From contig NC_057791.1 of NCBI RefSeq assembly GCF_014905175.1, positions 2,108,001 to 2,172,000 of the forward strand: a DNA stretch of 64,000 nucleotides, written 5' to 3'. The stretch is from Aphidius gifuensis. Its lineage: Eukaryota > Arthropoda > Insecta > Hymenoptera > Braconidae. Shown here one piece after another: positions 35,060-46,782 of the stretch (positions are counted from its first letter, which is position 1; each line of letters starts with the position of its first letter). Position numbers and translations under genes: made by a program. Under the pieces are notes generated by a model. The model did no database searches. It was not told where the DNA came from and saw only the letters and a list, made by a program, of their open reading frames with translations.

Positions 35060-36763
35060 TCAAATACTTGCTCTATGTTGATATATTGTTGGTAATAATA
35101 TTGGTGTTAATGGTAATGGATGTATGTCATCTCTATAATTTGTTGTTGTAAATTGTTGCATTGGTAATAAATGTGATATTTTACTTGGTGGACGACGTAC
35201 AGTATAACCTGGTCTTCTTTTTTTTCTATAAAAACCACTGCATCTACAGCTACATACTGATGTATCATCATCATATAGAGATATTGTATCACCCTGATTA
35301 CCCATTTGACCTGATAATATTGAGCCATTTGCTGTTATCACATCACCCTCAAGTCTTACAGCTCCTTGTGCAGCCTATTTAAATTAAACATTAAATTTTG
35401 TAGTATTAATTTTATGGATTACTATAATATTTATGATTATTATTTTGTACTACATTCATTTACATGAGCTAAAAGGCTCAAATATATATTCTCTTGTGCA
35501 TATAACACATATTAATTTATGTTAATATATCACTAAATATTTTAATAACTTTGTTATTGTAATTTTTTTTTTTTTTTAAATTCTAATATTATTATAAAAT
35601 AATTGATTACCTGAAGAGCTTCTGCCTCATCTCGTCGTTCATCTTCAGTATTCATTGTTACAAAACGTAATACAAGAAGATTTAAAGATGCAGCAACAAT
35701 TGCCAAACCAAATAGAATAAATATTAATGCAAATATTACATACTCGGGTTTATTATCAAGTGCATTATCTTTTTGTAATGCTACCATATCACCAAATCCA
35801 ATTGTCGTTAATGTTATAAAACAATAATAGACAGAATCAAAATATGACCAACCCTCATAACGTGAAAATGCAGCAGCACCACAAGTTATTGTTAAACTTG
35901 ATAAAAATGTCACGACAAATATTAAATTTATTTCTGATGCCTAAAATATAATTATTTTTTAAAATTAATTATCAAATATTTTATAAATATATATAAAAAA
36001 ATATTTATTTAAATAATTACCTGAACGTCTTTGCAATTGAGTAGTTGCTTGACTTTTCTTATTACAACAGACGAAAATTTATTTAACCGTTCTCCTATAC
36101 TTTGGAACATGACGAGGCCCAGAGGGATGCCGACTATCGCGTAGAACATTGTGAACAGCTTGCCGCTTATCGTGTTCGGCGTCGAGTGCCCGTAACCTGA
36201 TAATGGAAAGTTAAGCTTGATAAAAATAAAAGTAGGACAAAAAAAAAAAAAACATTAAAGTGAGTGAGGAAAAAAAAAAAAAAAACTCGTAAAAGGTGGG
36301 AAAAGATAAAGAGAAAAAAATTAATGAAAAAAAAAAAATATTAAATGAGCATCAATAATGATAGGAATAACTAAATAAAATTATGTAATTTATAAATTCA
36401 GACCGATAGTGGTGAGGACCGTGGTTGCATAGTAGAAAGCACCGGCAAACTTCCACTGTTGCCCAGCCTTGTGTGGCTCAGTCTTCAGCACGACAGTTTC
36501 CATGATCTTGTAGTCGTCCTCGCTAATGTTGTATTTGCGTATAACCATTCTTTCAATGGCTAAAAAAATTAAATATATAAAATTATTATAATAATTGATT
36601 AAATTTCGCGTTATTTTTTAAATTAATTAAACAAACCGTCCAACGCTTCTTTGCGCCGTTTCTCCGTCTCGGACTCGAGGACGTCAAATATTGCAGCGCC
36701 AACGAGGAGGTAGGTGAACGTGCAGACGATCAACGATAGGGTCCGGACGTTTTGCTTCTTCAT
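35060..36763 (-). CDS. TASK-subfamily two-pore-domain potassium channel (five coding exons)
   Basis: Coding exons are 36763-36637, 36559-36404, 36196-36021, 35940-35611 and 35374-35060, all with GT-AG borders and matching phases, giving 367 residues to the TGA. It starts MKKQNVRTLSLIVCTFTYLL, nearly the vertebrate TASK N-terminus. TM1 is about residues 8-28. A glycosylation sequon NIS sits at N53, pore filter 1 is TIGYGH (G95-H98), and H98 is the pH-sensing residue position of TASK. TM2 is about 107-131 and TM3 about 157-178. Filter 2 is TIGFGD (D204) and TM4 about 220-245, followed by VLRFVTMNTEDERRDEAEAL, the TASK post-TM4 motif. It makes an acid-sensitive plasma-membrane K+ leak current as a dimer. 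Insect orthologues include Task6/Task7, often named sup-9-like; I cannot tell which this is. The exon 2 donor (GTCTGA) is weak. Confidence 0.93.
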
Positions 36764-36780
36764 TCTCTAGTGAGCCACAT
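36760..36780 (-). promoter_or_regulatory. Short upstream ORF overlapping the TASK start codon (ATGA)
   Basis: ATG at 36780-36778 opens MWLTRE and stops at TGA 36762-36760. That stop overlaps the main ATG (36763-36761) as ATGA, an arrangement that allows termination-reinitiation. The upstream ATG lies in the loop of the adjacent hairpin. Confidence 0.6.
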
Positions 36781-37018
36781 GCTCACTAGTAGGGCCTCGG
36801 CCCAAACTACTTGCATTTCTCAGTGATATACCGAATGTAATTTTGGGCCCATTATAATGACCCTCTTTGGCCTGTCTAATGACAATAATTTGTCTTAAAA
36901 TAAATCTTGCGTTTGTTTATCCAAGCTAATATTTGATTACAGTTCGTCCAACAACAATTCCACATCCTCGTGATCATGACTTGCTTCCTTGCACTCCAAA
37001 CAATTTTTTTTCGCTTGT
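36764..37018 (-). other. TASK 5' UTR part of first coding exon
   Basis: From acceptor TTCTATAG|ACAAGC at 37018 to the main ATG. An in-frame TAG two codons before the ATG fixes the start. It contains several GGGCC/GGCCC pairs (36792-36803, 36844-36849) that could fold, and the end of a longer upstream ORF. Confidence 0.65.
36767..36789 (-). promoter_or_regulatory. Perfect 9-bp stem-loop just before the TASK start codon
   Basis: CTAGTGAGC and GCTCACTAG are exact complements around a five-base loop, three bases upstream of the ATG in the mRNA leader. It could restrict scanning or bind a regulator. Confidence 0.6.
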
Positions 37019-37739
37019 CTATAGAATAGAAAAAAAAAATGTGCATAAAGTAAAATTGATGATAAAAAATATATATTTAGAAAAGTTATATGAAAGAAAT
37101 AAATAAATAAAAAAGAAAAAAGAAAATTGTCGGTAGGACCTTTGATTGTAAACAACAATGAAGCCAATTTTCTCTTTGATTATAGAGGACACTGAGGGCG
37201 TATATCTGAGATATATATCATGTAGGGAATGAGAAAATGAAGAGTGAAAAAAAAAAAAAGAAAATAAGGGGAGAATCGAAGAAAAAAAAAAAAAAAAAAG
37301 AAAATTGTCAAGTAAAGTAGGGTCAAATAATAAAATAAAAAAAAAAAAAAAAACTGATAAAGGTATAGATATATATAGATATTATATGCAAGGGTCAAGG
37401 ATGAAAATAGACAGATCCGGTGAGTTTTACGTATTCACCTTTGACCAGTGACCCCCCTAGTACTGACAATAGAATCAAGTAAAATCGGAATTACGATGTG
37501 TTCAGAACAAGTTTCATGAATATAAAGAAAAGAAAAAAAAAAAAAAATTTGTATTATGTATATATATCCTTTGACCTTTTTGTGTGTATGGTGGATGCAA
37601 CAATAGAAGTGGTTAGGGGGGTAGTATAAGTAGAAAGAGAAAATTATGTTCATGGTAGAAATTATATCTTAAAGGAAATTGAGGCAACGACATTTAAGCA
37701 TCATGAATGTGTCAGTTGAGTAACTATGCTGACACTTAC
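37019..37739 (-). other. Intron in the TASK 5' UTR
   Basis: Between donor GCTG|GTAAGT (37739) and acceptor CTATAG (37019). AT-rich with poly-A/T runs. The small frames here are not gene-like. Confidence 0.55.
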
Positions 37740-37875
37740 CAGCAGCCTTTTTCGTGTTTCCCTTTGTGTATGACAAAGGCTCGAGTGGAATGATATGGCA
37801 GTGCTTTCGCTGCTCCCACCGCCACGTCACCGCCATTACTTGGACTAGCGACTCGTCGCGCTTTCACTCCAATTA
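37740..37875 (-). other. Upstream leader exon of the TASK gene carrying a 79-codon upstream ORF
   Basis: Acceptor TATGTTTCAG|TAATTG and donor GCTG|GTAAGT bound 136 bases, GC-rich for this region. An ATG at 37836 opens MAVTWRWEQRKHCHII and, after splicing to 37018, continues to TAG at 36878-36876, 79 residues in all. It lies wholly upstream of the channel start. An earlier exon must exist 5' of 37875, but I could not find it. The exon borders are good; the uORF's translation is unproven. Confidence 0.55.
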
Positions 37876-37921
37876 CTGAAACATATTTAAAAATTTTTTT
37901 TTTTTTTACTATCACTATGTT

Positions 37922-38506
37922 TATTATTTTATTTAATGATGACACTTTCTCTTTGCCAAGTATTTGCGAAATAATTTATTTTACAATTCGTTAGATAAAA
38001 ATATATTAAAAATCAATATCAAGGGTGTTTTTTTTTTTTAACAAGTGGAATGAACAAATGATCTCATTGAAAATAACTTGAAATTAATATCAGATTATTA
38101 AATATATAGATAAAATCGTTTTTTAAAAATAAAATTATTTTTAATGAATTTAAATTATTAATATTTTATTAATTGTTATTTTAGTTGGTGCAAGTAGAAC
38201 ATGTCAGGCTTTAGTCAAACATAAATATAGTTTTTTAAAATTAATTTAAAATTTCAATTAAAAAAGGATATAAATAATTTAATTAAAATTTTTTAATCCT
38301 TATTTTAGTAAATATAAATTTATTAATAAATAAATAAATTTATTTTCATATAAATTTATTAATAATTAAATATATTAATTTATTTAATAATGAAATAAAA
38401 TAAAAGCTTTATTTTTTTATTTATTTTTGGATTAAAAAAAAATTTTAAAAGTTTTATAATAATTAAAAGGTATTATTAATCTTTTGATTTTAAATAAAAT
38501 GGCTCA
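37922..38506. repeat. Dispersed 583-bp repeat, copy 1
   Basis: Nearly identical to 46198-46782 in the same orientation, with only scattered substitutions and indels. It begins TATTATTTTATTTAATGATG and ends with GGCTCA. No coding frame. The ends carry a short inverted ATTTTATTTAA, weak support for a non-autonomous DNA transposon. It starts about 47 bases from the TASK leader exon. Confidence 0.8.
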
Positions 38507-39100
38507 GTCGATTTAATTTTAATCGAAAAATATAATGATAGATAAATTATTATAATAAATCATTTTAATTTATTGGTGAACAGTTTTGGGCTTGTGGATG
38601 ATTTATTACGTTTATAAGTTGAAACGAAATCGTGAATACCCTAATCAAGATTATAAAATAATTTAGCGTTGGTCATTAATGTCATATATATTATTATAAA
38701 AGAAAAAAATATATAATATAAATATTAAAAAACCTTTTTTTTTTACTCTCAGCAATATAATATTTAATTATAATTTTTTTCTAAATAAAATACTCGACAA
38801 TTTTCAAAATAATAATATTTAATTTATTATTAAAAATACATGGTGTGCATATCGATATTCAATATGAGTTAAATAACATACTCATGAAAATAAAGCACGT
38901 GTTGCAGGAAATTTATTTTTTTTTATTCAATTGAAAATATATTTATTTTTCTGATTGAAAATAAAATTTCAATTTTATTATTTTTCAATTTTGTTGATTA
39001 CTTTCAAATATTACACATTTTATTGTAACTTCTATTATTATCAAAATGAAAAAAAAAAAAAACCAATATAAATTTATTGATATTTCATTAACTGGTTAAA

Positions 39101-39132
<32 letters not shown>

Positions 39133-42100
39133 AATAATATTAAGAGTAATAATTTAAATAGAATCATTGAAATAAATTCAACCATATATTATATCACATT
39201 TTTTTTTTTTCATTTATTTATTTATTTTTTTGTTCACTCAGTGAACTAGAGTGTCGATTCTCGTATATGAATAGTACAGAAGGATTTATATATATCAAAT
39301 CGTGAATATTCGAGAGTCCACATGGATGAGAAAATTCAAAAGCAATTTTATCCAAAAGCAAATCGAACGGAAGCTTGTTGGTTTTTTTTTTTTTTTTTTA
39401 TTATTTATTTATTTATTCTCTCTGCCTTTCAGCATTAGCTTGGACATGAGATGATGATTTTTTATTGTATTTTTTTTTTTTTTTTTCGAAATAACACAAG
39501 TTAGATACTACACACAATAAGTTTTATACATATTCATATTTGTATATTGATATCTGACACACAATTGGCTTGATATTCGTATCATCACAATCTTTTTTAA
39601 AAATCTATGAAAAAAATTTCTCGACTTTTGCTGATCTCAACATATATATAATACAACATATTTTTTATTCATAAAATATTCGCGAGTTTCGGAAACATTT
39701 TTCTTTCATGCATTTTATAATAATATATATTTCCGCAGGGGACTTTTACACTCGCTTGCCTCTGGTTCTTTAAACTTTTACAGTTTTTTTATTTTTTTTT
39801 ATTTATTCGTTTATTTATTTTTTTTCTCAACTCTTTTCGTGTATAACATATCGAACCAACTTTTCAAGATACGTGAAAGGAAATATTTTTTCTTATTTAT
39901 ATTTATTTATTAGAAGAGAAAAAATTTTATTCATTCATTGAATTTTAATAATTTTTTAAACTATTAATTTTTAGTTGAATAAAATATTTTTAATTATTTG
40001 TGAATAATCTTATTTTTTGTTTATTTAATAATAATAATAATTATTTTTTAAATTTATATACCAAAATGTGTGTAAAAATACATAAATATATCTATATTTT
40101 TTTTCCCTGGAATTACTAAGTTTCCTATTACGATTAGCCCAAGTCTTATAGGATAAAAAAAAATTAAATAAAAATAAAGTTTATTGGATATTCTTTTTTT
40201 TTTTTCACTTTGCTTCTTACGTTCGCTACTTTTACTCCGCTTTGCTGTCTTCGCAATGAAAATTGTAATGCTATTGCAAGAGAAGGATTAAAAATAAATT
40301 TTCTTTTTTTTTTTTTTTATTTCTTTTCCAACAACTAGGATAGCAAATGACTAAATAAAAAAACTATATATAAAATAACAAATGACTGTAAAAAAGAAAA
40401 AAGTATATAAATTTAAAAAAATAATAAAGTGTAGAAACGTCATTTCTAGAATAACGTTGATATATATATATTTTTAGATAGTCAAAAAAAAAAAAAAAAA
40501 AGTTTCATTATACTTTTTTATTTTTACTACTTTTATAAATTTATATATATATTTTTTTTTTATTATTTTCGCGTGAAACCAGTCTTTGCACGAAAGCGAT
40601 TTCGATAACGTAAGCTTAGCTAATCCACGTCGATTTTTTCGACAGAGAATATCTCCAAATGCTGCTATCGAAAAAGACAGTTGAATTTTTTTTATTAATT
40701 TTTTTTTTTTTCTTCTTCGAATGTCTCTTTGTTAAATTAAACTAATAATATACCAGTTCAACAAATTTATACGATCTGTATAATTTAATTTCCTTTTACT
40801 ATTTTCAATATAAAAAAAAATTATTAAATTTTTTTTCTCCTATATTTAATTATGTTTAATAAAAAATTGAAATTTTTCATAATATAAAAAAATAAATAAT
40901 TAACGCATTGTGCCAAATATTTAATAATAAACTGAAAGCTTTTTTTTTTTTTAAATCTTATATTTTATAATTTCAATATTATAAAAAACGAGGAGTAAAA
41001 AAAAAAGAAAAAAAATTAATGGCTTGAAAGGAACAAAAGGTGAACTTTTAGCATGGCCTAAATACGAAAATATAATATGACGATAGAAACAAGCTGAAAG
41101 CCTAATAGACTTCTATATTTAATTGATGTCGATTGCAAGACGTGATGATGAATGGGTTAGGGTGAATAAACATATACACACACAATGTGTTTGTTTGTAT
41201 GAGAAAATAATTGTATTAATACGGATTATAAGTAATAAATACACAAAGTTACTGATAGTAATTTTCTCATCTATTGTTTTGAAATTGATTAAATCATTGT
41301 GTGTGTGTGTGTGAAATGATAAATGTAAAAAGAGAAAAAAATTAGTACACAAGTTTATATTGAGTGAATACAAAGAGAATGGTTGACTGTATAATTGTTA
41401 GGAAAATTTGAAAATCACATTATTAGAGATTGTAATAGATTTAATAATAGTCTTGGTATATTGAATTTAGTATTTCTGCTTTTATATAATATAAAAGCTT
41501 TGCTCATATTGAATATTAGAGATATCAATCGTAGGAAAAGGCATGACGACCTTGTAAATTACTATCTTCCGCTCAATAAATGCGAATATTATCTACTGAT
41601 TTTACTCAACAATATATGACTATTAAGTTGATTGAATTTTTCATTATTTAATATCAATAAATTTTCTTTTTTTTTATTAATTTTATTTTTATTATTACGT
41701 ATATAATTCTTGATTTATAATATCATTATTATTTTACGTAATATAATTTATTATAGTTATTAAAATTTTATTTGATGTTTTTTTTTTGTTATTTAATGGT
41801 CATTTATTTTCATAATGACGTTATGAGATGTTTATGATTTTAGCTTCTTTTTCGTTTTTTTTTTTTGTCATCCAAGTTTTTTATTTTACAATTTATATAA
41901 AAATTTATTACGTAATTTAATTTTAAATTTTTTTATCCTCGGTTAGATGAAAAAGTTTTTTTGATAGTTGACAGTTTTAAACAAGAATATATTTTTTATA
42001 CACTAATAATAAATAATAAGAAAAAAAAGAAAATGAAAATGGCTAATTTGGTATTTATGATTATCCTTAAATCTAAATACTAAAATTATTATTATTTTTT

Positions 42101-45100
42101 TTTAAATATAATAAAATAAATATTATATATAAATTTAGTTTGATATAAAATTTACTTTTTGATGAAAAATATATATTTTTTTTAGTCCTCAAAGTACAAT
42201 CGTTTGAAGTTATTAGATGAAAGGATAAAAAAGTAGAATAAAAAAAAAAAAAATAATAAAAATCATGTAATGTTAGTTCTAAGAATAGCTAAAAAATATC
42301 TTGGTTTTTTTCATTCGTTGATATACTTTTACGGATCAATACCTTATGTTTTCTACTATAATTTCTGTATATTTTTTGTGTAGTTTTTGCAATAGTCTCT
42401 CTGGGGATAATAAATATAGAATTTGGCTAGACCCTTTCAAGTGAGATCAATTTAAATTCTCTTTCTCTTTTTAAAAATAACTGAGTGAGAAGATTTTTTT
42501 TGTTTTCTCTGTTTTTGGTATGTTTTTCTCACTTATATTTACTAAGTTTACCTAAACCACAAATTGTATATATAGCTATACACCACAATCAAATCGATCC
42601 AATATCGAAAATAGACGAGAATAGAACCCAACATTATTGTGATAAAAATAAACCAGGAATTGTACTTGGACCAACCACCAGGACAATGATCTCTCAGGGA
42701 CGTTTGATCACTGGTAAAACGTTTTAACAAAATTTAGAAAAAAAAAAATATATACCAAAAAGAGAGATAAAAAAAAAATTCAACCTTTTAACCAAAAGAC
42801 TTTGTGGCAAAGTGTGATTTCTGAATTTTATTTATTTATTTATTTATTTTTTTTTTTATCTTCTTTAACTTCTTTTAAAAAATGAAAAATCAAATATAGT
42901 AGAACATCGATTATTGATTAAATTGAAGAGGGAAGTTTATGTATCCGAATAGTTTCCGGGATGAGCCAAGGAAATGACAACATAAATATTGTCAAGAATG
43001 CATTCATATTGCTATATTTTATATTGATTCTCTTGAAATTTTATTTTATATATATAAAGCAAAGAAAAGCTAAAGAGTTTTTTTTTTTTTGATAGATGTA
43101 TTTATAGACAATGAAGATATATATATATTTTTTTAAATTTTATATTATTATTTATTGTTATCAATATTTTTACTTAATAGTTATTATTAAAATCAAATAT
43201 TTTTTCAATTTTAAAGTAATACTTTTACTTGGTAAATTTATCAATAAAAAATAATAATAATATTCTAAAAAAAATTCATAGCCTTTGAGTAAATATTTTA
43301 TTCATATATTTTTAAAATAAATTATAAAAAATTTAATAGCCAATCTTTCGATAATACAATGAAAGAAAAAAGAAGAAAATTAAATTATGATTGATTTTTT
43401 AAAATATAATACTTTTTTTAATTTGATTATTTAAATTATTTTTAATATACAGTATTTATAAATTTATTTACAATAATAGGTAGAATAGTTTTTTAATAAT
43501 CAATTAGATTAAAGTATAAATAAATATAGTGAATATATATAAATATAAAAAATCAAATTAGAATTGTATATGAGTAGATTGATTTTATTGATAAACATAT
43601 TTATCTCTATCAAACACAGATTTTAAAAAAAAAATATTTAATAAGAAAAAATTGCTTTTTTCCATTTACCATATTCATGCTGGGAATATACATCAAAGTT
43701 CAGACCAATTTATTTGTTTTAATAACTAGTATGGTGCCGGTATTTTCTGTTCAAACATCACTTGAACATTTTAGTAAAATTTTCCATTTATTATTTTCAA
43801 TAAAAATTTTTTATTTATGAAAAATATATATTTAAAAAATTAAAAATATACTTTGAGATTTAATTTATAATTATCATAATATATTTTAGTAAATGGAAAA
43901 AAATAAAATTTTATTTTAATCTTAATGTTTTGATAATGAGACTGCAGGTAGATATATAAAATGCAGATTTATAAAATTTATAAATACAATTTAATTTTGT
44001 ATAGAGATATATATATACTGAAGGGAATTTAGTCAGGTCAACTATTTTTGTTTTATTTTCTGAGGTTTGGATTGAACAAGTTTGAATGACAAATGGTTTT
44101 CCATGTACATTATTTATTTTATGCGACTATTTGCTGTAAGAAATTTCCTGTCCAACAAAAACGATCCCTATGGCACTAAATATTTCTGAGATTCTACTGT
44201 GACCCATCTGACTTCAATAAATAAATAAATAAATAAAAAGTTGAGTTGAAAAATACATTCAAAGTTTGTACAGACAGATAGGTCAATGTAAATTTTTTGC
44301 AATATACAAAACTTGGATGACAAAAAAAAATTTCAACACTTTTTCAAAAAGACAAATTACATATTTATACAATGGCTTATTATTTTATATTTTTTTTTTT
44401 TTCAAATATTTTTATCACGAATCAAAGATTCAAAATGAAAAAGACAAAAAGATTATTTAAAAAAGAAAATTGAGTTTAAAAAAAGGTAGAAAAATTTTAG
44501 AAATATTTTTAGTTTTACGTCTTGAAGATGAATGAATTTATGAATTGAACGAGATGAAAATTGGCGTGAAAAAAGTTAAGTAAAATATCGATTGAAAATG
44601 TCAAAATAGTAAAGGTATGATTCAAAAAAAAAAATATGATAGATTGCCACGATATGGTGGATAAAAATGAATTTTTTTTCATTCTTCGATGTTTGATATT
44701 TTTGATGGATATTAAGAATAAAGTACACTAAAAAAAAAAAAAAATAAATAAATAAATGATTTTTAACTTTGAACAATTTAATTTTCACTATCTCAAACTT
44801 TTTAATTTAATTATATATACTTTTTAATCTAATCAACATATTTTATTTATTTTTTTTATTTACAAACAAAGAAAAAAAAAAATATAATAATAATATTAAA
44901 CGTGAGTTTTTATCATGAGCCATGATTAGGTTGAATGTAAACACAATTTTCTACAACCGAGTAAAAAAATTCACCTCGAAAAAGAACAAAAAATTCAATT
45001 TTAAAAAGAAAAAAAAAATTCGATAAAGAGAGCTACAAACAATAGACATGAATTACTGCTGCAAAACGTGTTTAAACATTTGCCTCAAAAAATCACCCAT

Positions 45101-46197
45101 CCACCCACACACACACAATATATTTTTCATAAAAATAATCCATAAATAAAAAGTATTTTTTCAAACAAAAAAATCATAATAAAAAAAATGTATGTTAACA
45201 TCTACAGTTGAAATAATACAAATGAAATAAATCATTTAAAATATAGAAAAAATATTTTTTAAAATATATATTGATTAATATCATAAAAATAATAATAATA
45301 AAATTACAATTCAAATAAAAGTGTATATAGATGAGAAAATTTGAGCCATCTGTGCACAAAACATTTGTGATACCTATATGTATTTTTTTTCTGTCGCACA
45401 GTATGTTGAAAAATTTTATTTTTACCGAGTAACCATGTCAATGAAAAATATTTTGCCAAGAAAGCAAGGATGTTACAAGTGTATATATGTAAAAAAAAAA
45501 AAAAAAATTGAAGATAGAAATGAAAAATGACTGAAGGAATATAAGAAAGAAAGAAAATGTAGTTTAGCTTTCGACCATTGCCGGGGGTACATCGTTGTAA
45601 CACTATTTTACAAGTGAAAAAAAAAATCTCGTCTTCGTGTTCAGATTTATTATTTTTTATTCTATTTTTTTTTGTCTCTAACACTTTTTTATACATAGAT
45701 AGGTGTATATATATTTTAGTTTTACTATCCAACACTTATACAATACATGGACAAACTCATCTACAGTCAAAAAAAAAAAATATATATAAAATATAAAAAA
45801 AACAATCTGGAGACTCGAAGGCTTGAAAGTAGACTCAGCAAGTACAATGCATACATACATAAAAAAAAATTTCAAATACATAATATGGATGGCACGTATA
45901 CATGTAGATATATTATGGATTTGTATGTGTGTTTTTTTAGATGAACATGTTTCAAATCTATACAGAAATATATATATATGCTTCGATTCATGAATGCATT
46001 CATGACGTGTTTTATAAAACCCGAAGAAAAGATACATATACAACGTGAAAAAATATCTGCTCAATTTTCTTCAACGGTCAATATGTATACTTTGATCATT
46101 CAGATTGTAATACAATCAATTGTCTCTTTTTCAATAGATGGTTTTTTTTTTTTTTATACTCGATAAACTATTTGTTTATGCTTTCTATATATTTATA
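38507..46197. other. Non-coding AT-rich interval between repeat copies
   Basis: No supported gene. It contains a GT microsatellite near 41299 and a segment near 42560-42720 with mixed composition but no convincing splice structure. Another stretch at about 44150-44240 ends in (AATA)n, like the 3' end of a truncated LINE. It presumably lies in the plus-strand gene's intron. Confidence 0.4.
41299..41313. repeat. GT microsatellite
   Basis: Uninterrupted GT dinucleotide run. Confidence 0.8.
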
Positions 46198-46782
46198 TAT
46201 TATTTTATTTAATGATGACACTTGCTCTTTGCCAAGTACTCGTGAAATAATTTATTTTACAATTCGTTAGATAAAAATATATTAAAAATCAATATCAAGG
46301 GTGTTTTTTTTTTTTTTACAAGTGGAATAAACAAATGATCTCATTGAAAATAACTTGAAATTAATATCAGATTATTAAATATATAGATAAAATCGTTTTT
46401 TAAAAATAAAATTATTTTTAATGAATTTAAATTATTAATATTTTATTAATTGTTATTTTAGTTGGTGCAAGTAGAACATGTCAGGCTTTAGTCAAACATA
46501 AATATAGTTTTTTAAAATTAATTTAAAATTTCAATTAAAAAAAGATATAAATAATTTAATTAAAATTTTTTAATCATTATTTTAGTAAATATAAATTTAT
46601 AGATAAATAAATAAATTTATTTTCATATAAATTTATTAATAATTAAATATATTAATTTATTTAATAATAAAATAAGATAAAAGCTTTATTTTTCAATTAA
46701 TTTTTGGATTAAAAAAAATTTTAAAAGTTTTATAATAATTAAAAGGTATTATTAATTTTTTGATTTTAAATAAAGCGGCTCA
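46198..46782. repeat. Dispersed 583-bp repeat, copy 2
   Basis: The second direct copy of the repeat at 37922-38506, about 8.3 kb away. The high identity across AT-rich non-coding sequence implies recent duplication or transposition. Confidence 0.8.

Noticed and set aside
36937..37167. Separate small protein ending DHEDVELLLDEL
   Set aside because: It crosses an acceptor into the intron and lies in the TASK leader. Its hydrophobic part is intronic.
37736..37945. Coding exon in the frame VIGVKARRVASPSNGG
   Set aside because: After splicing to 37018 this frame meets TGA at once, so the exon is treated as leader.
45304..46166. Overlapping 60-140-codon frames on both strands
   Set aside because: They have low-complexity Lys/Phe/Ile/Tyr composition and no conserved motif.
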